DNA from: an uncultured Verrucomicrobia subdivision 3 bacterium
GTDB lineage: Bacteria; Verrucomicrobiota; Verrucomicrobiae; Limisphaerales; UBA11358
Reading direction: 5' to 3'
Assembly (NCBI GenBank): GCA_903847285.1
Contig: CAINDH010000136.1
Location: 1 to 64,000, forward strand
Length of the DNA: 64,000 bases
Under the pieces are notes generated by a model that did not search any database, had not been told where the DNA came from, and saw nothing but the letters and a program-made list of their open reading frames with translations. How positions within the stretch are numbered: the first letter of the stretch is position 1; each line of letters starts with the position of its first letter. Made by a program: the position numbers and the translations under genes. Below, piece after piece: positions 16,701 to 26,300 of this stretch.

Positions 16701-18682
16701 GCTCGGTGACCAGTTCGGTCGCCATCGTGCTCATCACAAACATTCCTCCCACGCCGCCGGTCATCACACTGCAGCCGCAGAGTCAGATGGTGGTCGCTGG
16801 TGAAAACCCACTGTTCACTATCACGGCCAACGGCACATCGCCGCTAAGTTATCAGTGGTTCAAAGGCGTCAACCCGATTTCCGGCGGAACCAATGCTACT
16901 TTAAATCTATCAGCCGTCACTTCTGGTGATGCTGGTATCTACAGCGTAGTGGTGACCAATCTATATGGAAGCGCAACTAGTTCAAATGCGAGCCTGACCG
17001 TGTTGGCAGCGGGTTCTTACACCAATGTTGTGGCATCTAGCTGGGCTACCGTTCGTGATGGAACGAATTATAATTTCGACATTGATGAAGCGTCGCTTGG
17101 TTATGTGTTGACGAAATACAGTCTGACCGGTGCGGCAGCGAAGGAGTATCTGCAATTCGATCTTGCCGGCAAGTCTCCGGACACCAGCGCGAGTTTTACT
17201 CTCACTTGCACGCGTTTCTCCAGCGGTGGCTCGCAAGCGGTGCAGCTTTGGGCGTTGAACCAGCCCTACACATCGTTCTCGAACAACATTGTTTGGGGGA
17301 CGGCGCAAGCCAATGAAACAAACAGCAATTCGATGCTCACGAATGGAACCTTCACGGCCACATCATTGCTGACCACCTTTGTCGGTGGCGGCACGGGCAC
17401 GAACACCTTTATTATTCCCGCTCCATGGGGCCAGTTCGTCCAAAATAACAAATTAATTTTGGCCATCACGGCAATGGAAGCGACCACGCCGAACACGAAC
17501 AGCAGCGCCGGCAGCCGTGTCTCCATTGTCAGTAATTCGTTGCCGATCCTGCGCTTCTCGGTGAATACCGGCATTGCATCGAATCAATTTTATTTTGCCC
17601 ACGACAACGGCCCGGGATTTAACACCGGTGATGAGAATCTATACATAACTAACGCTAGCGGTGGCTCGTATTCCGTCTGGTCTTCCGCTGATCCGGCACT
17701 ACCGGTGACCAGTTGGAAGTCGGAAGGCGCCACAGCAGAATTCCCGATTGTCAGTAAGCCTGGCAACAGTGTTTATGGAATTACAGTGACTCCTGGAACA
17801 TCTCCAGCTTACTACATCTTTGCCCGCACAAACACCGGTTCTTATCTTACAAGTGAGCCGTTGATGTGGCTGACGACGGATGATTACGCGACGTTCAATC
17901 TGTATGGCACGAACATGCCTATTAGCACGAATGGCATCTTCGCGTTCGGCACTGCGCCTAGCATCACGCAACATCCGCAGAGTCAGACCGCGACGGCTGG
18001 GTCAGGCGTCACGTTCAGCGTGGCCGCCAGTGGTTCCGCGCCGTTGACCTATCAATGGCGAAAAGGCGGAAGCCCCATCGGCTTTGCCACCGACACAAAC
18101 TATGTCATCAACCCGGTTTCGCTTGGCGACGCTGGAAATTACGATGTGGTCGTCGCCAATAGTTTTGGTTCCGTGACGAGTTCGGTGGCTGTGCTCACTG
18201 TCAGTAATCCGGTTCCCATCATCACACAATCTCCATCAGGTAAATCCGTTTTGGTTGGTCAGAATGCCAGCTTCGTTGTCGTTGCAACCGGACCAGGATT
18301 GAACTACCAGTGGCAGTTCAATAGCGCGAATCTGAATGGCGCCACCTCATCGACGTTGGGACTTGCCAGTGTGAATCTGTCGCAGGCTGGCGCTTATCGC
18401 GTGTTGGTGACGAACGTCTATGGCGCGGTGACCAGCAGCGCGGCTCTGCTTGGCGTCGCCCAGCCACCGGCGTTTAACTTCAGCAGCACCGGCGGCGGGG
18501 CGTTCCAATTTAGTGGCGGGTCGCTGACAGGTTTGACTTACGTGGTGCAGGTGGCCACGAACTTGACGAGCCCGAATTGGATTTCCATCAGCACCAACAA
18601 CACCGGTCCAGGGGGAACGATCAACTATCAGCCGCCAGCCAACACCGCTCCCAACCAATTCTACCGGCTCGTTTTCCCATGA
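13766..18682 (+). CDS. Giant secreted alpha/beta-hydrolase esterase with eight Ig-like domains, lamin-tail-like domain and FYR-FP tail
   Basis: This is a 1638-residue exported multidomain protein with a signal peptide at 1-40 (ends VFAQ). Residues about 45-350 are an alpha/beta-hydrolase: oxyanion loop HGGGG at His107, nucleophile Ser180 in GGSFGG, Asp283 in GTSDTTVD, and His315 in AAHTFC make a full triad. Four Ig-like domains with YQW/YLW cores follow, then a lamin-tail-like domain (VVISEIYGAGG...NDYVVLKN). Next come two Ig domains, a DNRLRE/CBM96-like beta domain (YLQFDLAGKSPDTSASF), a GPGFNTGDENL module (about 1274-1398), two more Ig domains and a C-terminal module ending FYRLVFP. It is probably an outer-surface polysaccharide or aryl ester esterase. 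It stands alone, followed by a strong terminator. The attachment mechanism is unknown. Confidence 0.88.
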   Translation: MKTNRASVLDSMIAAQKFFSAGIKLALLVAGLSAGTVFAQSWVTTPGGALPNDSVATNYFPYLATQTASGIAYGTKATEIGDVWIPNYNGKPAPANSNNRPAVVIVHGGGGTSGARTETRGTQTSQLLAAHGYVAFNIDYAIGKVYPQNVRDWRLAVRWLRANAATYGIDPNHIGITGGSFGGFSAALMSGITNGQRTLYPDSNATFNNISLDTDGQLSSYSGDVQCTIDFYGPSLFTGVAPYADGMGQFPSTATTVTYSNASPILYAHPGAAPVMICHGTSDTTVDIQQSRTFTNALKQASVAYVFDAIPGAAHTFCIYDTTKGGTWPVGSTSGTIDLRKDTMDFFDKYLLNAANPPSISIQPTSQSGCVGYAASFNVTAGGTTPLAYQWFGPGGGIAGATNSNYTIPSLATNLAGNYSVVITNSVGSITSSVVALTVNNLTPPAISSDPTNLTVSVGQASNFSVTATGDSLSYQWLFNNQVILSATNSTFNISSATNANAGSYQVIVFNSCSAVASAAATLAVNGPPTITGNPASVTACSGDSATLVVTAIGVSPLNYQWFGPSGIIGGATSNVLVLNNLSTTNTGAYYLTVTNAFGGVVSGSATLTVSANHVVSFTTQPTNSSATVGGTASFSIAVTGGGSYAYLWIRNDADPITDAVATNATLTFTNVTLADAGYYTCYVNNDCSTLSSSAATLAVSSAASSSTVVISEIYGAGGKATPTASYTNDYVVLKNVSAFSQSINGWSLQHQKAGTWQTPFNLPNASIPAGGYYLIKCFNDGSGLTASGSLPTPDAATPQTSAWNLSISGSGAVALVKNTTQLTGNSTNIMLTSAATNIVDLVGYFATATTISYIGTGVAPGGSNTNATKRLLNGCQNTPNNAIDFVLGTPTPLNSASPTALCFSFSAPVIVGQPLGQTNAAGSGITLTVTANGDAPLAYQWRKDAGNVSGATSALLNISPANTNDSGNYMVVVTNAYGSVTSSVAIVLITNIPPTPPVITLQPQSQMVVAGENPLFTITANGTSPLSYQWFKGVNPISGGTNATLNLSAVTSGDAGIYSVVVTNLYGSATSSNASLTVLAAGSYTNVVASSWATVRDGTNYNFDIDEASLGYVLTKYSLTGAAAKEYLQFDLAGKSPDTSASFTLTCTRFSSGGSQAVQLWALNQPYTSFSNNIVWGTAQANETNSNSMLTNGTFTATSLLTTFVGGGTGTNTFIIPAPWGQFVQNNKLILAITAMEATTPNTNSSAGSRVSIVSNSLPILRFSVNTGIASNQFYFAHDNGPGFNTGDENLYITNASGGSYSVWSSADPALPVTSWKSEGATAEFPIVSKPGNSVYGITVTPGTSPAYYIFARTNTGSYLTSEPLMWLTTDDYATFNLYGTNMPISTNGIFAFGTAPSITQHPQSQTATAGSGVTFSVAASGSAPLTYQWRKGGSPIGFATDTNYVINPVSLGDAGNYDVVVANSFGSVTSSVAVLTVSNPVPIITQSPSGKSVLVGQNASFVVVATGPGLNYQWQFNSANLNGATSSTLGLASVNLSQAGAYRVLVTNVYGAVTSSAALLGVAQPPAFNFSSTGGGAFQFSGGSLTGLTYVVQVATNLTSPNWISISTNNTGPGGTINYQPPANTAPNQFYRLVFP

Positions 18683-18705
18683 GATAATTTTAGAGGTTCA
18701 CTTGA

Positions 18706-18743
18706 CCCGAGCAACGGATCGCCAATTCGTTGCTCGGGTTTTT
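18706..18743 (+). terminator. Rho-independent terminator of the esterase gene
   Basis: CCCGAGCAACG (18706-18716) and CGTTGCTCGGG (18728-18738) form a perfect 11-bp stem with an 11-nt loop. TTTTTATTT follows. It lies 24 bp downstream of the esterase stop. Confidence 0.92.
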
Positions 18744-18934
18744 ATTTGGCTTTCCATTTGACCTCGCTGGGCAATTGCCCTAGACCATGCGTGCTGCCGC
18801 GTGCGGTTTAGGATTTGTGATTGCGCGCTGGCTAGTCAGAAGTGGGTTAAGGACTTGTTCAGTCACGCCCATAAAAAGGAAACAAACTCATATTATTCCA
18901 CTCAGAACGCAGTCGGTTTTGGGTGTCACAACTT

Positions 18935-21736
18935 GTGAAATTGAAACTCAAGCTGGCTGTTGTTGCCGTGCTAGGCGCACTTCTTCTACCCGTAAATTCT
19001 TTGCGCGCCCAAAGCGTATGGACGAATGCCGTGGTCACCACCGATTGGTTTGATTCTTTAAATTGGGATCCAAACGTTTCACCGAGCAGCGGAAACGAAG
19101 TCGTCAGGTTTGGAGCTTCACCGACCGTCGGCACCGCTGGTATCGGGATAAACATGACCACTGCGGGTGGAGTGCTGTCGGTCGGAGCGATTGAGGTGAC
19201 CAGCGCTCGCAGCAGTGCCAACTTGATTGTCGGCAATTCCGGTTCGGTCAATAGCGGCGTGCTTCAGCTCAATGGCGCTACGGTCAATGGTGTCGCAAAC
19301 ACCATACTTCGCAATGCCGGAGCTGGCACAACCATCTTGGTCATCACCAACGGGTTCGGCACTGCGCCATTGTTTCCGATGGGTTTGAGCAACACGCTGG
19401 CCGGCGGCGTTGTCGACGCCAGTTCACCGATCGTCATCTATAGTCTCATCACGGGAAGTGGGTTTACAAAAATCGGTTCTGGCACACTCACTTTGACGAC
19501 TTCAAATCTTTATTCCGGGAATACAACGATCAGCAACGGTGTGTTCCAGCTGACTGACAACGCGTATTTGAATAATTCTACAATTGTCATGGGCGGTGGA
19601 ATACTGGAGCGGGCATCTCAGGCTAACACATTCATTCCGCGTCGAAATAATGCCTATCTCTCTCCTGTTTCGATCACTGGCAACTCCACGATGAGAACCA
19701 CTACCACAAGCACGCGCACGATCCATTTTGAAGCACCATTTTCAGGTGTCGCTGGAACGACGTTACTTTTGACGAACACGGGAACGCTCGGCACAAACCA
19801 TTTCCGGCTTTATGCGGGCGGAATCAGTTACGCCGGCAATATCACTCTCGGCGCGAACGGAACTGCAAACCGCACGTTTTTGGAATTATTTAACACGAAC
19901 AATCCCGCGGGCGGCTCTGACGATGTCTTCACTGGACTCATCAAAGGCGGCGGTGTGGTTTATAAAAATATTGATGTGAATCCTGGCGGCAATGTCATCT
20001 TCAGCAACGCCAACAGTTACACCGGGGGAACTGAACTCCGCGCTGGATTCTTTGGGCTGGGCGCGAACAATTGTCTAGGCACCGGCAATATCTTGGTCGG
20101 TTCTGACCCTAACCCGATTGGTCTGTATGCGGTGGATGTGGCGCGGACGTTGACGAATGACATTTATGTGGATGTGAACAGCGGTTCGCTTTCCACTTCG
20201 GTTGGTTGCACAAACTTGCAAATCAAAGGCTCTAAGAACCTGACCTTAAGCGGGCGCATATTGATTCATACCAACTTCACGCAGTTCATCATCAGTAACA
20301 CGGCGGTCACGACCTTTGCTGGCGGGGTGACGAACGCGGCGGCCGGCTCGCTGGGCATCGTCAAGCAAGGCTCGGGCAAACTTTTGTTGAGCGGCGTGAA
20401 TACCTTCAACGGCTCGGTCATTGTTGCCAATGGCACACTGGGCTTCAGCGGCAATGCCGCGTTGGTCAACGCAACTAACCTGACGCTTTGGGGCGGAACA
20501 ACGTTGGACGTTTCCGGGATGAGTCACACGCTGACGCTTTCGAATTCTCAGCCGCTTCAATTAGCCAATCTCAACGGAACCAACGTCACGATTATTTGTG
20601 GTAGCAGTTCTGGCCTGACATTGAGTCCGCCAAATTCATTTGTGTTTCCGTATGCCGATGGCGTTCCCGTGATCAAGGTCGGCGGTGGACCGTTGACTCT
20701 TAATGGTGGAGCCATCAGTTTGGTTGTAACCGATAGCGTGCCTTGGGCAGAGGGAAGTCATCTCCTCATCGACACGTTTTCTGGCGGCACTGTGACTGGC
20801 ACGTTGCCTGCCTTCGTGAACATAACTGGCCCGTCTTTTCCATCCCGCGCCTTCGGCGTGCCGTCATTGGTAGGTGGTAAGCTGTATGTGAACTACCAGA
20901 AGTTTTTCAGTGCATATGACACTGGTGCGGGCTTTTTCAGCGGGGATGAGAACCTGGTGCACGATGATTTCAGCGGGCGGACGTTTGCGGTGTGGTCGAC
21001 AACGAATCTATCGTTGCCGGTATCGAACTGGACGGCGGAGGCGTCGCCGGTGGAGTTCCCGATCTCGGGATCGAGCCCGGCGATGAGCCATTACGGGATC
21101 ACGGTGACCCCGTCGGCCTCGCCGACGTATTACGTGTTCGCGACGACGAACGCGGGCCCGTATAGCGCGACGGAGCCGGTGATCGTGCTGACGACGGCGG
21201 ACTATGTAGACTTCATGGTCGTGCCGACGAACGCGTATGTGAGCGCGGGCGGTGTGTTCTCGTTTATCCCGCCGCCAGTGATCACGGTGCAACCGGCGAG
21301 CGTGAGCAAATTGAAGGGGCAGACCGCGCAGTTCAACGTGACGGCGACGGGGGCTGGGTTGAGCTACCAATGGTATTACAACGGAGGAGGATTAGGCGGG
21401 GCCACCAGCGCGGGACTGACGTTGCCGAACGTGACGAGCGCGAACGCGGGGAATTACATGGTGACGGTAGTGAATGGGTCGGGGGTGGTGACGAGCAGCG
21501 TTGCGGGTTTGACGGTGAGATTGCCGCCGGAAGTGACGGCGGTATATACGAATGGCGGGTTCGTGCTAGGCGGGTTGTCGGTGGCGGGATTGGTGTATGT
21601 AGTGGAGACAGCGACGAACCTGAGCGCGCCGGTGTGGACGCCGGTATTTACGAACACGACCGCAGGGGGCGCGATCAACTATCAACCGTCCACCAGCACC
21701 GACCCCAGCCAGTTCTATCGCATCGCCTTCCCGTGA
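18935..21736 (+). CDS. Secreted autotransporter-repeat (PATR) protein with Ig domain and FYR-FP tail
   Basis: This exported surface protein has about 933 residues. The signal peptide runs to LPVNSLRAQ. The body is a predicted beta-helix with autotransporter-associated beta-strand repeats of the form GSGTLTL...YSGNTTISNGVFQL and GSGKLLLSGVNTFNGSVIVANGTLGF. From about residue 650 follow the GAGFFSGDENL module, one Ig-like domain (PPVITVQPASVSKLKGQ...YQWYYNG) and the C-terminal module ending FYRIAFP. I prefer GTG 18935, preceded by GGGTG at 9 nt; GTG 18923 in frame would add four residues. No C-terminal beta-barrel is present, so it is not a classical type V autotransporter. From 20869 it is nearly identical at DNA level to the end of the 2462-aa gene, with a marked shift to G/C-ending codons. 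Confidence 0.82.
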   Translation: MKLKLKLAVVAVLGALLLPVNSLRAQSVWTNAVVTTDWFDSLNWDPNVSPSSGNEVVRFGASPTVGTAGIGINMTTAGGVLSVGAIEVTSARSSANLIVGNSGSVNSGVLQLNGATVNGVANTILRNAGAGTTILVITNGFGTAPLFPMGLSNTLAGGVVDASSPIVIYSLITGSGFTKIGSGTLTLTTSNLYSGNTTISNGVFQLTDNAYLNNSTIVMGGGILERASQANTFIPRRNNAYLSPVSITGNSTMRTTTTSTRTIHFEAPFSGVAGTTLLLTNTGTLGTNHFRLYAGGISYAGNITLGANGTANRTFLELFNTNNPAGGSDDVFTGLIKGGGVVYKNIDVNPGGNVIFSNANSYTGGTELRAGFFGLGANNCLGTGNILVGSDPNPIGLYAVDVARTLTNDIYVDVNSGSLSTSVGCTNLQIKGSKNLTLSGRILIHTNFTQFIISNTAVTTFAGGVTNAAAGSLGIVKQGSGKLLLSGVNTFNGSVIVANGTLGFSGNAALVNATNLTLWGGTTLDVSGMSHTLTLSNSQPLQLANLNGTNVTIICGSSSGLTLSPPNSFVFPYADGVPVIKVGGGPLTLNGGAISLVVTDSVPWAEGSHLLIDTFSGGTVTGTLPAFVNITGPSFPSRAFGVPSLVGGKLYVNYQKFFSAYDTGAGFFSGDENLVHDDFSGRTFAVWSTTNLSLPVSNWTAEASPVEFPISGSSPAMSHYGITVTPSASPTYYVFATTNAGPYSATEPVIVLTTADYVDFMVVPTNAYVSAGGVFSFIPPPVITVQPASVSKLKGQTAQFNVTATGAGLSYQWYYNGGGLGGATSAGLTLPNVTSANAGNYMVTVVNGSGVVTSSVAGLTVRLPPEVTAVYTNGGFVLGGLSVAGLVYVVETATNLSAPVWTPVFTNTTAGGAINYQPSTSTDPSQFYRIAFP
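20869..21736 (+). repeat. 3' surface cassette, copy A
   Basis: This copy encodes the GFFSGDEN module, Ig domain and C-terminal tail of the 933-aa protein. It aligns almost base for base with 29896-30768. One stretch of 68 nt (21140-21207) is identical to 30169-30236. Codons are strongly G/C-ending here, unlike the upstream part of the same gene. Confidence 0.9.
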
Positions 21737-21778
21737 AGCGGCGTTGAACGGAGACAAAAAGTTTTCCCTAAATTGGAA

Positions 21779-23107
21779 TCATTTACCAAGTAGATCCAAG
21801 GCGGCGATGGTTAAAGCCTCAACGCCCGTTCGGATAGTCGGCTCAGCGTCGGGTGCCCAATGAGAGGAATGAAGCGATGGGAGGGCCTTGCCATTTTGTT
21901 TCGCCTCATCAAAAACCTTTTGACTCACCGCGCCGACGCCAAACATGAAGATCGGAATTTTTTCCGGCGTGCGACCATAGCGGCTAAAATCTTCCGCGCC
22001 GGTCCCCGGTTGCTTGGTGGTAATATTCGTTTCACCAAAACGCGTGGTGAGAGCACGAATGACCCGTTCAGTCAGTTTTGGATCGTTGTAGAGTGATGGA
22101 GTGTAGTCTTCACCATGCTTGATGATGGGCATCAAGTCCTCCGGAATTCCTGCGGTGATTGCGCAACCCTTCACGATGCGTTTTATGGCATTCAAAGTCT
22201 GCGTGCGCGAAGCATCACCGTATGTGCGCGCGGTTAGCTGCATTTTCACTTCGTCCGGGATGATATTGTTTTTTGTCCCGCCGTGAATTGTTCCTACGGT
22301 GACGACCACCGCATCGCCTGGGCGGGTCTCGCGACTGACGATGGTTTGTAATGCGACGACAACTTGTGCCGCGAGTAGCACCGGGTCTTTGGCTTTTTGT
22401 GGATAAGCCCCATGCCCGCCGACGCCGCGCACCGTGATATCCACCGAATCAGCGTTAGCAGAACTGTAACCGGCATTATAGGTAATCATTCCTGCCGGCG
22501 CGTCGGCAGAATCATGGAAGGCGAGGCAATAATCCGGTTTTGGAAATCGGGTGAATAATCCCTCTGCAATCATCGCCTTGGAACCACTCCCGCGTTCCTC
22601 CGCCGGTTGAGCAATCAACACAAGCGTGCCGTGCCATTGATTGGTTAGTTGTGCCAGCAGTCGTGCCGTGCCGATGAGCGAAGCCATATGAATGTCATGC
22701 CCGCATGCGTGCATGACGCCTACTTCTTTTCCGGCGTCGTCCTTCGTTGTGACTTTGCTGGCATAATCCAATCCGGTTTGCTCGGTCACTGGCAAGGCGT
22801 CGGTTTCTGTGCGAAGGAGCAGGGTGGGTCCCGCGTCATTTCGCATCACGGCTACCACGCCGAAGCCGCCGAAGTGCGACGTGACTTCGTAGCCGGCCCG
22901 CTTCCATTCGGCGGCGATTAAAGCGGATGTTTTTTCCTCGTGAAAAGAAAGTTCGGGAAATGCGTGTAGTTTTTTGTAGAGAGCCAAAAGGGAGGGGAAT
23001 TGTTCTTCCAACTCGGGTTTGAGGGTAGCAAGCCCTGCGGCAAAAGTGGCTGGACACCTTGTTAAAAACAGCGTCAAAGACAACGCTATGAACATACGTC
23101 GTTTCAT
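21779..23107 (-). CDS. Exported M20-family amidohydrolase (N-acyl amino acid / peptide hydrolase)
   Basis: This is a 442-residue zinc metallopeptidase-like amidohydrolase (M20D; hippurate/IAA-amino-acid hydrolase group), with an N-terminal export signal (MKRRMFIALSLTLFLTRCPATFA). The metal site is represented by HACGHDIHMASLIG and by AQPAEERGSGSKAMI; the dimerisation domain contains GVGGHGAYPQKAKDPVLLAAQVV, and GTGAEDFSRYG supplies the last ligands. I chose ATG 23107 (MKRRMF); a TTG 12 codons upstream is less likely. The Cys at LTRC might be a weak lipobox. It runs against the flanking surface genes, with only 42 bp to the convergent stop at 21736. It probably removes acyl or benzoyl groups from amino acids or peptides in the periplasm. 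Confidence 0.9.
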   Translation of the reverse strand: MKRRMFIALSLTLFLTRCPATFAAGLATLKPELEEQFPSLLALYKKLHAFPELSFHEEKTSALIAAEWKRAGYEVTSHFGGFGVVAVMRNDAGPTLLLRTETDALPVTEQTGLDYASKVTTKDDAGKEVGVMHACGHDIHMASLIGTARLLAQLTNQWHGTLVLIAQPAEERGSGSKAMIAEGLFTRFPKPDYCLAFHDSADAPAGMITYNAGYSSANADSVDITVRGVGGHGAYPQKAKDPVLLAAQVVVALQTIVSRETRPGDAVVVTVGTIHGGTKNNIIPDEVKMQLTARTYGDASRTQTLNAIKRIVKGCAITAGIPEDLMPIIKHGEDYTPSLYNDPKLTERVIRALTTRFGETNITTKQPGTGAEDFSRYGRTPEKIPIFMFGVGAVSQKVFDEAKQNGKALPSLHSSHWAPDAEPTIRTGVEALTIAALDLLGK

Positions 23108-23379
23108 GGACGAATGTTGGCAGGGTCTTGAAGCGGGTAACAATTCTTTCTGGGTAGCATGAAATGACTAGTCTGCTGGATTATTTAAAAATAAAAAAAA
23201 TGCATAAAACCTTTTGTTTGATTGGACTTAATTGGATTCACCTTTGTGAAGCCATACGGCTGCCGGAAACAACTCAAAATAATTGGCCGGATTCTGATGG
23301 CGAAAGCGCATGGTGTGATAAGGCCGCGTTGCGGGATTAATGAATCAAAACTCATTCAGAAAGCCCAAATCATCAACCC

Positions 23380-26300
23380 ATGAAAACCAAAAGCACTTCT
23401 TCCACTAAATCGCACCATTGTCACCCGGTTGGTTTGATAAATCGCTTGCGATTTCCACTGCGGTGGCAAGTGGGGCTCAGCGTTTTATTATTGGCGCTAA
23501 CCGTCCAACAATCTTCGGCGGTGCTGCGGATCTGGACTGGCACGGGCGCTGACAACTCATTCTCCGCTGCTTCTACGGCAAGTTGGATACCGGGGAACGT
23601 GCCGACCACCAATGATGATCTTTGGTTCGGCACCAGCACGCTGTCCGGCGGAACGAACGTGGTCAGCACAGGCACGGCCGCCCCAAAGTCAGCGATGGGG
23701 GCGCACGGCATGACCTTTAACAATAATTTTAATACAACCAATTCTATCACGGTTGGCACTTTCACTACCGGCAGTTTTCCCATCACGTTTGCCTCGACCA
23801 ATCCGCTGGTGGGGCCATTTATCCAAACACTAACCACCAGCGGCACCATTCGTTTTCAAGATGCCGAACCGGTGGCTGGTAACGCCAACATCATGACCAT
23901 CGTGTTGAACATTAACACGAATCTAACCTTTGACTTGGCGTCCGGCAGCACGGTGGATATCGCGTGCAAACTGACGCAGCCGAATGCGGGATTCTCTGGT
24001 GGCATCACTAAAATCAGTGCGGGTAGTTTAACGCTTGAAAATAGCAACAGCTTTGCTGGCGGTGTCGCGCTCAAAGCGGGCACGCTGAATGTCTCTCACG
24101 GCCAAGCGTTGGGTTTGCCTTCTGGCACGTTCACGGTGACTGGTGGCTCACTCGATAACACCAGTGGTTCGGCGCTGACTTTGAGCAACTATCTGAATGC
24201 ATGGAATGGTGATTTTACTTTCAAAGGAACTTCTGATTTGAATCTTGGTGCCGGTGCAGTGACGCTGAATGCAACGCGGCAAATCACTGTCACCGGCGGT
24301 AATCTTACAGTCGGTGGTGTGGTTGGTCCGTCCAGCGGCGGGTTTGGATTGACGAAAGCGGGCAATGGCACGCTGATCCTCAATGGAGCAAATACTTACA
24401 ACGGCAACACGACCATTAGCGCCGGCAAATTAACTTTGGGTGCCAGTGCGTCAATCTCGAACAGCACTAACATTTCTGTCAACGGGACTCTCGATGTCTC
24501 AGCTGTGAGCGGTTTCAATTTGGGTGCTAGCCAAAATCTACTTGGCTCCGGTTCGGTGACTGGAAATGTGGCGACGGTGTCCGGTTCCAAAATAATTCCC
24601 GGCACAGATGGCGCAACGGGCACGCTCACGCTGACTTCGGGACTGACGTTGGCTAGCGGAGCGACTTGCAATTACGACCTTGGTTCCACAGCGGCGGGGC
24701 CAAATGATTTGCTGAACGTGAACGGCACCGGCACTGCGCTCACGTTGAACAACAACACTTTCGTCATCAAAGCTGCCTCCACTCTTGATGTCGCGACGGA
24801 CTATACCTTGATTTCCGTTCCCAACGGCAGCATCACGGGAACTTTTAATTCCACGCCGACTTGGTCGGGAACGCCGCCTGCAAATTCTTCGAGCTATTCA
24901 ATCGTGACTTCAGCGCACTCGGTTACATTGCATTACACTCCCGTGGTTACAGGTGTGGATCATTACACCGTCACGCCTTCGACCAGTTCCACGACGGCTG
25001 GCAACGTCCTTACGGTGACGGTGGTGGCCTACAACGCCAGCAACGTGGCGATCACGGACAGCAGCGTGGATGGAACGATTGTCAGCATGACCAGTTCCGG
25101 TCTGGGCCAATTCGATTCCAATGGCGACGCGACTTATGGCGATAATACCAAGGCGCTGACGAATGGGACGCTCACGATCAACGTCCGCGATTTGAAAGCC
25201 GAGTCTATTACTTTCACCGCAACTTCCGGCAGCATTTCCAACATCAGTTCCAGCGTGAGTTTCACGGTTGGTGCACTGACGCAATTGCAACTGCTGTTGC
25301 CCGGCGAAACCGCGACGCCGGGTGTGGCTCCCGGTAAAACGGGTTCGCCCACAACTCGGACGGCTGGTGCCGGTTTCAGCGTGACGGTGAATGCCGTGGA
25401 TGCGAATTACAATCTGACTGCCAGCGGTCATACCGTTCATATCGCGGCGGCGAACGATGCCAATGCTGTTCTGCCTGCGGACACGGCATTGAGCAGCGGC
25501 ACGGCGACGCTCTCGGTGACGAATATTATCGCGGGCAGCGGACGCACCTTGACGGCCAGCGATGTCTCCAATGGCAGCATCACTTCGAGCACGAGTCCGG
25601 CTTACAATGTGATCCCCGCAACGGCGACGAGATTGGTGTTGCGTGCGCCGGGCGAGACGGCGACTTATGGCGTGGCTCCGGGCAAGACCGGCAGTCCCAC
25701 GGCTCGCAATTCCACGGTCGGCTATTCCGTGACGGTGGATGCGCTTGATGCTTTTTACAATTTGGCGACGAACACTACCGATACGGTTGGCATCACCTCG
25801 GGAACTGGCGGCGACACATTGCCCGCGAACGTAGCGCTGGTCGGCGGCACCAAGAATTTTTCGGTGGCGAACAATACCGTCGGCAGCACGACGCTCACAG
25901 CGAGCGATGTCAGCAACGGTGGCGTGACGAGCGGCAGTTCAACGGTGACCGTGAACATCAATAGCACGACTACCGCCATCGCGAGCTCTTCCAACCCTGT
26001 GAACGAAGGTCAGAACGTCACTTTCACGGCGACAGTTTCTGGCGCAGGTTTGAAAACCGGCACGGTGACTTTCAAAAATGGAGCTACGACTATTGCTACG
26101 AAATCACTTTCCGGAAGCACGGCCACGCTCACGCTTTCCGGTGGCGCGGGGACTTACTCCATCACGGCTGTCTATAACGGTGATGCGAATAATTCCACTA
26201 GCACTTCGAGCGCTTTGTCGCAGGTTATTCAAGTAGGCGGCGCGGTTGCTGGCCCGGCGCAGTTGCTGGAAGAAGGCCAAGATTATGCCGTGGTTGGAAC

